DNA of 64,000 nt, taken from contig MSHM01000019.1 of NCBI GenBank assembly GCA_001941225.1, positions 29,894-93,893 of the forward strand, read 5' to 3'. The notes below the pieces were generated by a model. That model ran no database searches. It had not been told where the DNA came from and was given only the letters and a program-made list of their open reading frames with translations. Made by a program: the position numbers and the translations under genes. Numbering within the stretch: position 1 is the stretch's first letter; the number at the start of each line of letters is the position of its first letter. Source of the DNA: Oscillospiraceae bacterium Zagget12. Lineage in GTDB: Bacteria; Bacillota; Clostridia; UBA1381. Positions 7,843-15,912 of the stretch are shown piece after piece.

Positions 7843-8298
7843 TCACCTTAACTTTTGAAACAGTCTTGCACTCCAAAATGTCATATCAAGCTCGTCAATA
7901 TAGAAATGCAGAATGGACTTATAGTTCTTTGTTGCTGTCGTTAGGGTAACATAGTCCACGGTGTCTCCGTAGCTCTCAACTGCGGCATTGTATAAAGTCT
8001 TGCCGATTCCACGGCTTCGATGCTCCGGCAGAATATACAGCACCTCGATCTCCAAGCACATACTGCCGTTTGGTACGGTGCAGATTTCTTTTTCCTGCGT
8101 GTAGGTATGACAAAGCAAATAACCAACGGTTAAGCCGTCTATATCTGCGACAAAAATATCCTGCTTTTCAAAATCTTCTGCCATATTTGCCCGATAGTCG
8201 TAACAGCTATTTTCCTGTTCCCACAGGGCAGACATAGCGGTCAGCTTTTCTTCAAGCTCTGGCTATAGAGTTGCTTTATGTATCTTTATTTCATCCAT
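7843..8298 (-). pseudogene. GNAT acetyltransferase interrupted by an in-frame TAG
   Basis: The full reading frame starts at ATG 8298 (MDEIKIHKATL), overlapping the end of the upstream GNAT gene by 13 bases. It meets TAG at 8265-8263 (codon 12) and then continues intact (PELEEKLTAMSALWEQ ... LYILPEHRSRGIGKTLYNAA). The acetyl-CoA loop RSRGIGK and the rest of the fold are preserved. A product could restart at the ATG at 8235 but would lack the first strand. Recent loss or a sequencing error are both possible. Substrate unknown. Confidence 0.7.
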
Positions 8299-8867
8299 GA
8301 TTGTTTTTCCGCCTTTAAGGTTAGCCCGTCATACTTTTCTCCGTTCATTTCACGGATACCTACATTACGGTTGCACTCGACAAAGTCGAGCTTTTGGGCA
8401 CAGCGTAGCATACGAACATTGCCCGACCAAGTTTGTGTATAAAGCTCATCTACGCCATTTTCAAAATAGTAATTCATAAAAGCACGGAGGGCGTTTGTAC
8501 CAATACCATTACCCCAAACATCGCTTTCGCAAATGTCAATACCGATAGCTCGATAAAATATCTGTCCTTCTTCGGTTTTCCCGATCCACTCATAGTTCTC
8601 GTCAATGAGATAGGAGCTTACCCACCCGATATGTCTGCCGTTCCATTCGATCTCAAACTTCCTCCGACGAGCATCATCGGGAATATCTTTGACGGTTTCA
8701 TAGTATTCACGCCAAGAATTACGCTCTGTTTCCTCGTCCGACTTGATAGGCTCCCACGGAGCATCGGCATCAGACCACTTTGTTTCAGTGGTAAACCAAC
8801 GCACATAGTTCTCAATGTCGGACTCAATCATATCGCGGAGAACGATATTTTTATGTTCTATTCTCAT
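8286..8867 (-). CDS. GNAT-family N-acetyltransferase
   Basis: 193 residues; RimJ/AAC(6')-like GNAT architecture. N-terminus IVLRDMIESDIENYVRWFT, a middle strand IGWVSSYLIDENYEWI, and an acetyl-CoA-binding segment ESDVWGNGIGTNALRAFMNYYFE. The C-terminus NVRMLRCAQKLDFVECNRNVGIREMNGEKYDGL matches the usual end. It moves an acetyl group from acetyl-CoA to an unknown amine; a drug-resistance role is possible but not shown. It is the only intact gene of three consecutive GNAT genes, with translational coupling on both sides (upstream stop 5 bases before its ATG; downstream ATG inside its end). Confidence 0.8.
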   Translation of the reverse strand: MRIEHKNIVLRDMIESDIENYVRWFTTETKWSDADAPWEPIKSDEETERNSWREYYETVKDIPDDARRRKFEIEWNGRHIGWVSSYLIDENYEWIGKTEEGQIFYRAIGIDICESDVWGNGIGTNALRAFMNYYFENGVDELYTQTWSGNVRMLRCAQKLDFVECNRNVGIREMNGEKYDGLTLKAEKQSWMK

Positions 8868-8871
8868 AACC

Positions 8872-9150
8872 TCATCCTTTCATAAATGCACAGCAACCAA
8901 ACTCTGACATTTCGCAGAAACCAAGAGATTTATAAAATGCTATTGTCTTGGGCGTGTTATCTGTTGCAAGTTGAATTTGGCGAACACCACCAAATTCATT
9001 CAAAACTTTTTTATAAGCATAGTACCAATACCTTGCCTTTGATACTCTGGATAAATAAGCAAGTCTTGTATTAAAACAACGGTTTCTCCATCACCCACGG
9101 TACGAATTAGCCCGACAAGTTTGGCGGTTATCATAAGCACCAAAAACTAA
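8872..9150 (-). pseudogene. GNAT acetyltransferase with frameshifts
   Basis: Reading three frames in turn gives one GNAT: LIKSLLVFGAYDN, then LVGLIRTVGDGETVVLIQD and LLIYPEYQRQGIGTMLIKK, then VLNEFGGVRQIQLATDN and IAFYKSLGFCEMSEFGC. At least two indels are needed (near AAC at about 9130 and at KKF/KVL near 9012), and the N-terminus is missing. Its TGA at 8872 sits in the ribosome-binding region of the next GNAT gene. Confidence 0.75.
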
Positions 9151-9161
9151 AAGAGATTTTA

Positions 9162-9425
9162 TTAAACTCCTAAAATTTTTTTATGGTGTCCCACATCAAG
9201 TAACAGAATAATAACTCCGTTTTCGTATTTCCACAATATGCGTATGTCCATATTGACACTCATTTCAAACACGTTATCCAAGCCCTGTACTTTCTTTGTC
9301 CTGAGCGACGGATAAAAAGGATTTTGAACCAAGAGTTTTAATTTCTCGGCAACTGCCTTTTGGTTCGCGGCAGATAATTTTTTTAAATCCTTTTCAAAGG
9401 TTTTGGTATATTTTAATTTATACAT
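9162..9425 (-). CDS. RelE/YafQ-family mRNA interferase toxin
   Basis: 87 residues with the RelE superfamily pattern: YTKTFEKDLKKLSAANQKAVAEKLKLL, then NPFYPSLRTKKVQG, VNMDIRILWKYENGVIILLLDVGHHKK. RelE toxins cut mRNA on the ribosome and are blocked by the partner antitoxin. The start overlaps the antitoxin gene by 8 bases, the usual toxin-after-antitoxin order. It lies inside a decayed mobile element, which fits an addiction cassette left behind. Confidence 0.85.
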   Translation of the reverse strand: MYKLKYTKTFEKDLKKLSAANQKAVAEKLKLLVQNPFYPSLRTKKVQGLDNVFEMSVNMDIRILWKYENGVIILLLDVGHHKKILGV

Positions 9426-9684
9426 TGCCGATGTCTATACCCATATCGGAAAATAAATCCTCCACGCTGTCAAACGCCTTTTGATTTAGCGTGTCGGTTT
9501 CCGACTCCTTTATCAGTCTTGCGATTTTTTCTATTTTATTTTTGGGATACACCACAACGGGGCATAGGAAAATACCGCCGTCTTTTTCCATAATTTCAAA
9601 CTTGTCACCCTCTGATATTCCGAGCTTTTTGATTATTTCCGCCGGAATGGTAATTTGAGAGCGTCCTCTGATTTCAGCCAACAT
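9418..9684 (-). CDS. AbrB/MazE-type antitoxin
   Basis: About 88 residues from the ATG at 9684, chosen because GGAG lies 8 bases before it; the longer frame from 9747 has no RBS. An N-terminal SpoVT-AbrB swapped-hairpin domain (RGRSQITIPAEIIKKLGISEGDKFEIMEKDGG) binds DNA. The acidic C-terminal tail (SVEDLFSDMGIDIGNV) would neutralise the RelE-like toxin encoded next. Probably represses its own operon. Confidence 0.85.
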   Translation of the reverse strand: MLAEIRGRSQITIPAEIIKKLGISEGDKFEIMEKDGGIFLCPVVVYPKNKIEKIARLIKESETDTLNQKAFDSVEDLFSDMGIDIGNV

Positions 9685-9777
9685 AAAATCAACTCCATTT
9701 CTGATTTTCTGAAATTCTGATATATTTATATTATATACCGTATTCATTAAAAAATCAAGCGAAATTGATAAAATATT

Positions 9778-9876
9778 TTATTCCTCGTCATCGCTGTCGT
9801 CGGAGTACAAAGCGTCCGCCTGTTCCAATTTCTTTTTCGGAATAACAATCTTGAAGTAATATCCGCCGTTGCCATA
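9778..9876 (-). pseudogene. C-terminal scrap of an unidentified element protein
   Basis: 33 codons ending in TAA: YGNGGYYFKIVIPKKKLEQ, then a short acidic tail. It is out of frame with, and fused by deletion to, the mobC remnant upstream. Not assigned to a family. Confidence 0.4.
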
Positions 9877-10234
9877 TCTCGTCCACCCTTGCTTTTAAAG
9901 TATCAATGTCCTGTTGGTCAATCCCGTATATATTGGCGTTCCTCGTTATTTGATTGATGTTTTTTCCGACAGTGTTCATTTCTTTAATTACCGCCTTTAA
10001 GTCGGAGGTATTAACATTCACGATATATCCGTCTATTGCCATTTTACGGAGATACGCGCCCCTGTTCGTGACGTTAGCCGAACGTACACGGTTGTTTTAA
10101 ATCGGAGCAATGCTCTGTCAAGCTCGCTTGAAACAGAGCTTGCGAACGATTGCAACCTGCAAAGAGGTTATCAGTTTCAATTCCTAATCGTCAACATAGA
10201 ATTTCACTTGAATGCTGCGCTTGCGTTCTTTCAA
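9877..10234 (-). pseudogene. mobC: Broken mobC (relaxosome accessory protein)
   Basis: Starts at TTG 10234 after AAAGGAGGCGGG with LKERKRSIQVKFYVDD. It then meets TAG, an unrelated 60-70 base insert containing a 12-bp inverted repeat (10112-10139), and further stops. The normal MobC end resumes (NRGAYLRKMAIDGYI ... KAVIKEMNTVGKNINQITRNANIYG). MobC helps the relaxase open oriT; no relaxase gene remains. A 255-base open frame from 10042 covers only the C-terminal half. Confidence 0.75.
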
Positions 10235-10259
10235 AATCCCGCCTCCTTTTTGGTGAATG

Positions 10260-10346
10260 GGAAACTTTTTATCAAAATCCCGACAGTGGATTTTGTGCAT
10301 TTTTGTACTTTGAGTACCAAAATGTTATGCTTGCTAAAAAGTTTCC
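10260..10346. other. oriT-like region upstream of mobC
   Basis: Just upstream of the mobC start lies a hairpin at 10298-10324 (CATTTTTGTACT, TTG, AGTACCAAAATG; one mismatch). It sits inside a wider perfect 12-bp inverted repeat (GGAAACTTTTTA at 10260-10271, TAAAAAGTTTCC at 10335-10346). Nested inverted repeats directly before mobC are what origins of transfer look like; the nick site is not identified. Confidence 0.4.
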
Positions 10347-10408
10347 TATCTATTATTAGCACTATCAATACATTGTTTTTCTTCATTTAACCTGTATCGA
10401 AAGAAAAT

Positions 10409-10515
10409 ACGTATTTATACTGCATATACATTATAACACGAATTATAAATACGTCAATACTTTTTGAAAAATTTTTAAATATGCACTTGAAATTCGCGAA
10501 ATAATATGCTATACT
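10409..10515 (+). promoter_or_regulatory. Promoter and inverted-repeat operator of the XRE regulator
   Basis: TTGAAA (10487-10492), 17-base spacer, TATACT (10510-10515). Upstream is a perfect 11-bp inverted repeat ACGTATTTATA (10409-10419) / TATAAATACGT (10444-10454), a plausible binding site for the encoded repressor. Confidence 0.65.
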
Positions 10516-10535
10516 ATGTTTGAGGTGAAATTAAA

Positions 10536-11111
10536 ATGAACAATCAAGAACTTACAATAGGTCAGCGTGTCAGAAAGGCGAGGAAAGAAAAAGGGTACAG
10601 TCAAACGGAATTAGCGAATGTACTCGGCAAATCGCTGCGCACAATTCAGAAATACGAAAACGGCGAGATTGAAATTTCTATCAGTATGATAAACGCACTG
10701 GCAAACGCATTGGACACAACCTCCACATATTTGCTCGGCTACAAAATTGAAGCACCAAAACCGCAGATAACCACGTTTGCCGATGTCGCGGCGACACTGT
10801 TCGAGCTTGAAAAGGTGGCAGGACTGAAATTTGATATTGACGTAAAGCGTCCACCGAGGGATGATAATTGGGAGTGTGCGATAAAATTTGACGGCAAGGC
10901 ACACACGGAACTCAATGCCGATATGTGTTTGTTTTTGGAGGATTGGGCAGCCGCAAGAGAGGATTGCTCCTCGGCGCAATACAAGGAATGGAAAGATAAG
11001 ACGCTTGCGTATTATGCGAAAACAGCGGCGCAATCTACAACAGAAACGAATGATAACACTATCACGCAGAAAATTATGCCGCCGATTGAGTTGCGGGAGC
11101 TAAATCAATAA
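10536..11111 (+). CDS. XRE-family transcriptional regulator
   Basis: 191 residues. N-terminal helix-turn-helix of the phage-repressor type (IGQRVRKARKEKGYSQTELANVLGKSLRTIQKYENGEIEISISMINALANALD). A C-terminal half follows with no recognised fold and many acidic and aromatic residues. RBS GAGGTGAA. Such proteins usually control integrative elements, and this one lies beside mobC, integrase and toxin-antitoxin remnants. It probably represses itself through the upstream inverted repeat. Confidence 0.8.
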   Translation: MNNQELTIGQRVRKARKEKGYSQTELANVLGKSLRTIQKYENGEIEISISMINALANALDTTSTYLLGYKIEAPKPQITTFADVAATLFELEKVAGLKFDIDVKRPPRDDNWECAIKFDGKAHTELNADMCLFLEDWAAAREDCSSAQYKEWKDKTLAYYAKTAAQSTTETNDNTITQKIMPPIELRELNQ

Positions 11112-11293
11112 TTTTTTTCGCAGTTCTATATAGATTGGGATTTTATATATACTTTGTGAAAAATCCAACTCCGTCGCACTTCTTTTATACTATTCCGCGC
11201 ATTCCGCGCAAAATTAAAAGCAAGAAAAAAGCAATACTCGTCCGCGCGGATTTATGGTATAATGTACCCATATCACAAAAAAGGAGGGTGCTT
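11112..11293 (+). other. Intergenic region, leader of mgtA
   Basis: Nothing coding. A -10-like TATAAT at about 11259 lies 30 bases before the mgtA RBS. No magnesium riboswitch or aptamer could be recognised by eye. Confidence 0.35.
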
Positions 11294-13894
11294 ATGAGTG
11301 ATTACAAAATCGCCGACGTGCTGAAAAAACGCGTGTCGGCGACAGGGCTTAATTCGGCGCAGGTGACGCAGGCGCGTAAAAAATACGGCGCAAACACACA
11401 TTCCGAGCGGCGCGGAATTACCGTCGGCAAATGCGTCGCGAGAGCCTTTATCAATCCGTTTTCGATAATTTTATTCGTACTGGCGATAATTTTGCTCGTC
11501 ACAAACGTGCTCCGGCCGGACGGCTATGGGTCGGGATTTACCTCTGTCGGGATTATTATTGTTATGCTTTTGTTAAGCGGTATTGTGCGGCTTTTCGAGG
11601 AGCTTCGCGCAAAGCAGGTCGCCGACCGCTTGACCGATATGACACAGACTACCGTATCCGTTTGCAGAAACGGCGTTTGGCAAAAAATCGGTGCGGAGGA
11701 GCTGGTTGTCGGCGATGTCGTCTGCGTTACGGCAGGAGAGCGCGTTGCGGCGGATATTCGCCTGACCGATACCGAGGATTTATTTGTGTCGCAGTCTGTG
11801 ATAACGGGTGAAAGCGGGAGCTTTGAAAAGAGCGCGGAGGCTGTGGCGGGCAATCCCAAAAAAATAAGCGATTACACAAATATCCTATTTCAAGGCACAA
11901 CCGTCACAGGCGGCGCGGGTGTGGGAGTCGTGCAGACGGTCGGCGCGAACACCGTTTACGGCGGATTGGCGATTGACCGCACCGAGCGGCGGGAATTTGA
12001 CCGAGGCTCAAGCTCTATCGCCCATGTTTTGATTAAATTTATGGCAATTCTAACACCGATTGTTTTTATCGCCGGAGGAATTACAAAGGGCAGCTGGCTG
12101 GAGGCGTTTTTATTTGCGCTCTCCGTCGCGGTCGGCTTGACGCCCGAAATGCTGCCGATGGTGATAAACGCCTGCCTTGCAAAGGGCAGCTTTCAAATGA
12201 GCCGCGAGCAAACGGTCGTTAAAAACATTAACGCCATGCAGGTGTTGGGCGAAACGGATGTGCTTTGCACGGATAAAACAGGCACGCTCACCGATGATAC
12301 GGTAACTCTTGAATATTACATGGACGTTTTGGGAAACGAAAGTCAACGGGTGCTTGACTGCGCGGTTTTAAACAGCAGCTATCACAGCGGCGTGGCAAAT
12401 CCGCTCGACGAGGCAATATTAAAATGCCGCGATATGCCCGCGCTTCGAAATCACTTTAAGGAGCTTTTGGATAAAAGCACGCTTTTGGATGAGCAGCCAT
12501 TCGATTACGAGCATAAATACGCGGGAATATTGCTCGGCGGCTAGAGCGGGAATTTACATATAACAAAGGGAAGTGTCGAAAATGTCGTGTCGCGGTGCCG
12601 ATACGTTGAATATCGCGGTGAGATTGTCGCGGTCGGCGGCGATATGTATCAAAGCGTCCGCGCGGTGGTGGACGAGCTGACCGAGGACGGCATGAAGGTT
12701 ATCGCCGTCGCGTACAAGAAAACGGCTGCTGATACAATCGAGCGGGACGCGGCGGATTTTACGCTTTTGGGCTATCTCGCGTTTTTTGACCCGCCGAAAG
12801 CGAGTGCTGCCGAGGCGATAGAGCGGCTTAAAAAGCTCAAGGTTGACGTGCGGATTTTAACGGGAGATGATATAAAGACGACAGTTTCCGTATGCTCTCG
12901 GCTGGGAGTGGACACAAGCGCGGTTTTAACGGGCGGCGAGCTTTTGAAAATAAGCGAAAATGATTTGCCGATACGCGTTGAAAATACAAGAGTTTTCGCG
13001 GAGCTGACCCCGCGTCAAAAATCAGAGATTGTGGAGATTTTGCAGAAAAACGGTCACTGCGTCGGATTTATGGGCGACGGAATGAACGACCTTCCGGCGG
13101 AGCTTAAAGCGAATGTGGGAATTTCCGTGGACACCGCAGCCGAGACGGTAAAGGAGGGCGCGGATATAATACTCCTCAAAAAGGATTTAAACGTATTGGA
13201 GCGTGGCATAACCGAGGGACGGCGCGCGTTCGCGAATATGACCAAGTACATCAAAATCACCGCCTCGTCCAATTTCGGGAACATCTGCGCGGTGGTCGCG
13301 GCAAGTATTTTTCTGCCGTTTTTGCCGATGACATCATTGCAGCTGCTCCTTTTGAATTTGCTCTATGATATTCTGTGCCTTATTTTGCCGTGGGATAATG
13401 TGGACGCGGAGCAGCTTGAAAAGCCTATTCAATGGAACGGGAAAAATCTCGGGCGGTTTATGCTGCGCTTCGGATCGATAAGCTCGTGCTTTGATATTTT
13501 GACGTTCGCGTTTTTGTTCTTTATCCTGTGTCCGGCGGTTGCCGGCGGCACGTTTTCAACACTTGATGCGGGCGGACAGCTTGAATTTATCACGCTGTTT
13601 CATACCGGCTGGTTTCTCGAATCGATGTGGACACAGGTGATGATTTTGCATTTGCTGCGCACATCGAAAATTCCGTTTGTTGAAAGCCGGCCGTCGCGCC
13701 CCGTATTTTGGGTGACTATAGCGGGAGTGCTGTTGTTTTCGCTGTTTACGGTCACGCCCGTGGGAGAGCTTTTGGGACTTACGGCAATGCCCATGCCGTA
13801 TTACGTCTTTTTGGTGATAGTCGTGCTTTGCTATTTGCTCACCGTGAGCGTCGTCAAAAGCGTGTATTTTAAAAAGCATAAGGAATTATTATAG
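11294..13894 (+). pseudogene. mgtA: MgtA-type magnesium P-type ATPase split by an in-frame TAG
   Basis: One continuous frame of 866 codons, the normal MgtA/MgtB length, starting at ATG 11294 (RBS AGGAGGGTG). It is interrupted only by TAG at 12542-12544. Before it are the N-terminal helices, the TGES actuator loop (VITGESGSFEK), and the phosphorylation site DKTGTLTDD. After it come the nucleotide-binding domain, the hinge MGDGMNDLPAELKANVGISVDTA and the C-terminal helices. The family imports Mg2+ driven by ATP. The break falls in the nucleotide-binding domain, so without readthrough two inactive parts result. Gene loss, amber readthrough or a base error are possible. Confidence 0.85.
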
Positions 13895-13906
13895 GAGGTG
13901 CGGCTT

Positions 13907-14402
13907 ATGAGGAAAAATATCGGATTTGTCGGTTTGGACTCCGCCGCGCTATCGCGGATTATCGAAAAATTAAAGTCCGTTCCCTCGGATTTAGCATATA
14001 CGGCGGAGCTTACAGCCGCTTTGAAAAATCTGTCAAACGGACAAATACAAACACTGATGATTGAGCGGACAGACGGCGGCGCGGCGGCAAGCGGGGCGGA
14101 GATTATTTGCGGTGAGCTTAAAATATATCCGTTCAAGCGCCGCGTTACACGTTCGGGCGAGGACATAATTTTAACACCCAAGGAATTTGACATACTGCTC
14201 TTTCTTGCCAAAAACCGCGGCGAAATATTTACAAAGGAGCAGATATACCGCGCCGTGTGGGATGCCGAATACTTGATGGACGACAGCAATATTATGGCTT
14301 TTATCCGAAAGCTTCGCAAAAAAAATCGAGCCGCACCCCGACACGCCCGTTTACATACAAACAATCTGGGGTATCGGCTATAAATTCAACGATAAAATTT
14401 AA
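13907..14402 (+). pseudogene. OmpR/PhoB-type winged-helix regulator, frameshifted in an A8 run
   Basis: Starts at ATG 13907 (RBS GGAGGTG). The N-terminal 75 residues are too short and too divergent for a receiver domain and show no phospho-acceptor Asp pattern. A full winged-helix domain follows (EIICGELKIYPFKRRVTRSGEDIILTPKEFDILLFLAKN...). At 14318-14325 the run of eight A shifts the frame to an early stop at 14383. With seven A the canonical end VYIQTIWGIGYKF is read to TAA 14402. The gene lies 12 bases after mgtA and may control the magnesium genes. Confidence 0.65.
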
Positions 14403-14495
14403 AAATTCTAACCGAAACGCAAGGAAATCGCAAGGGTTTAACCATGTGATTACACCTGCGTTTTTTGTATAATAAAATCGTAAGGGGGCGATTGC

Positions 14496-15173
14496 ATGAC
14501 TTACTCGGATTTTGCACTGCGAATTATTCTTTCGCTTATCCTCGGCTTTGCCGTGGGACTTGAGCGGCAGCTGACGGGGCATACGGCGGGAATACGCATA
14601 AACGTACTCATTTCAATGGGCGCGTGCTTTTTTACGCTGTTTCCGCTTCTGTTTGATTCTGAACAGACGTTTCGCGTGGCGGCGGCGATAATTCAAGGCG
14701 TGGGTTTTCTTTGCAGCGGCGTGATATTCAAAGAAAGCGCGTCCGTGCGCGGCATGAACACGGCGGCGACGCTTTGGTGTACGGCGGCAATCGGAGTGCT
14801 TGCAAGCTCGGGCAAGCTTTTCGCGGCAGGGACAGCCGCAGGGATATTGATTCTATCCAATTTGGCGTTGCGTCCGCTGGCACGGAAAATACGCCCTGTC
14901 GCCGCCGATGAGGAATCCGAAAAGGTGTATCGAATTTCCGTTACCTGTCAGGAGAGCGCGGAGCATGATATTCGTATGCTTCTTATCAACAGTAATTCAT
15001 GTAAAACGCTGTACCTGACAAATCTCGAAAGCGGAGATGTTGTCGGCGATAAGGCGGAAATTATTGCCGAGTACAATTCAATCGGCAAATCAAAAAATCG
15101 TGCGCTTGAAACTATCGTCGGTCAGATATTAAGTCTGCCCGAGGTAGTAAGTGCCGGATGGGAGGTATTGTGA
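14496..15173 (+). CDS. mgtC: MgtC/SapB-family membrane protein
   Basis: 225 residues; five hydrophobic helices in the first 130 residues. The family signature is clear (LGFAVGLERQLTGHTAGIRINVLISMGACFFTL; RVAAAIIQGVGFLCSGVIFKE; VRGMNTAATLWCTAAIGVLA). A cytosolic ACT-like C-terminal domain follows. MgtC proteins are linked to growth at low magnesium and act on membrane ATPases; here the gene lies between two mgtA-type genes. A TATAAT sits just upstream, so it may have its own promoter. Confidence 0.9.
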   Translation: MTYSDFALRIILSLILGFAVGLERQLTGHTAGIRINVLISMGACFFTLFPLLFDSEQTFRVAAAIIQGVGFLCSGVIFKESASVRGMNTAATLWCTAAIGVLASSGKLFAAGTAAGILILSNLALRPLARKIRPVAADEESEKVYRISVTCQESAEHDIRMLLINSNSCKTLYLTNLESGDVVGDKAEIIAEYNSIGKSKNRALETIVGQILSLPEVVSAGWEVL

Positions 15174-15174
15174 A

Positions 15175-15897
15175 ATGAACAATAAGAAAAAGCGTGTAAA
15201 TCTGCAAAGGACGGTTGAAAAAACCGTTATCCGTGATGAACAAAACAGCCGCATCACATTCGCGGCGACAAACCCGACAGGCGCGGTGCTTGAACGTCTG
15301 CACTCTAAATTAACGGGTTTGAACGAAGAGGCGGTTGAGGCAAGCCGCTCGGTAAACGGCACCAACCGCGTCGCCAAAGAAAAGCAGAAAACACTCGCCG
15401 AGCGTCTTGCGGGAGCGTTTATCAATCCGTTTACCGCGATTTTGTTTTGCTTGGCGATTGTGTCCGCCGTTACGGATATGATATTTCCGACGCTGGGCTT
15501 GTTCGGCTGTGTGCCGGAGGATTTCGATTGTCTGACGGTCGTGATAATTCTTACCATGGTTGCGATTTCGGGCGTTTTGCGTTTTGTGCAGGAATCAAGA
15601 AGCGGCAGCGCGGCGGAGAAACTTTTGGATATGATTACCACTACCTGTACCGTTACCCGAGAACACGCGCCAAAGGATGAAATCCCGCTTGATGAGGTAG
15701 TGGTTGGCGACATCGTACATCTCTCGGCAGGCGATATGATTCCCGCCGACGTGCGGATTTTGGAGGCAAAGGACCTTTTCGTAAGTCAGGCAGGCCTTAC
15801 GGGCGAGAGTGAGCCTATCGAAAAGACACCGTTTGTAGCAGATAAATCCGATTCCGTGACCGACTATACAAACATATTGAAAATGTTCTTTTCATAA
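15175..15897 (+). pseudogene. Second MgtA-type ATPase, truncated
   Basis: Starts at ATG 15175 with GGAGG 9 bases before it, overlapping the mgtC stop region. It reads as the first 240 residues of an MgtA ATPase: N-terminal domain, helices 1-2 (GAFINPFTAILFCLAIVSAV), actuator loop GLTGESEPIEK. After DYTNIL it runs into MFFS and a stop. Everything after the actuator domain, including the DKTGT site, is deleted, and the convergent esterase gene begins 16 bases later. Confidence 0.85.
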
Positions 15898-15912
15898 TGT
15901 AAATCCTCCTGC

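Noticed and set aside
10112..10139. 12-bp inverted repeat as the origin of transfer
   Set aside because: It lies inside the broken mobC reading frame; the nested repeats upstream of the mobC start are a better oriT candidate.
8263..12544. Several in-frame TAG codons (GNAT, mobC, mgtA) suggesting TAG is read as an amino acid
   Set aside because: Undoubted genes end in TAG (sigma factor at 1329, lysR at 25130, the HEPN-like gene at 47361), and the affected genes lie in a visibly decaying region.
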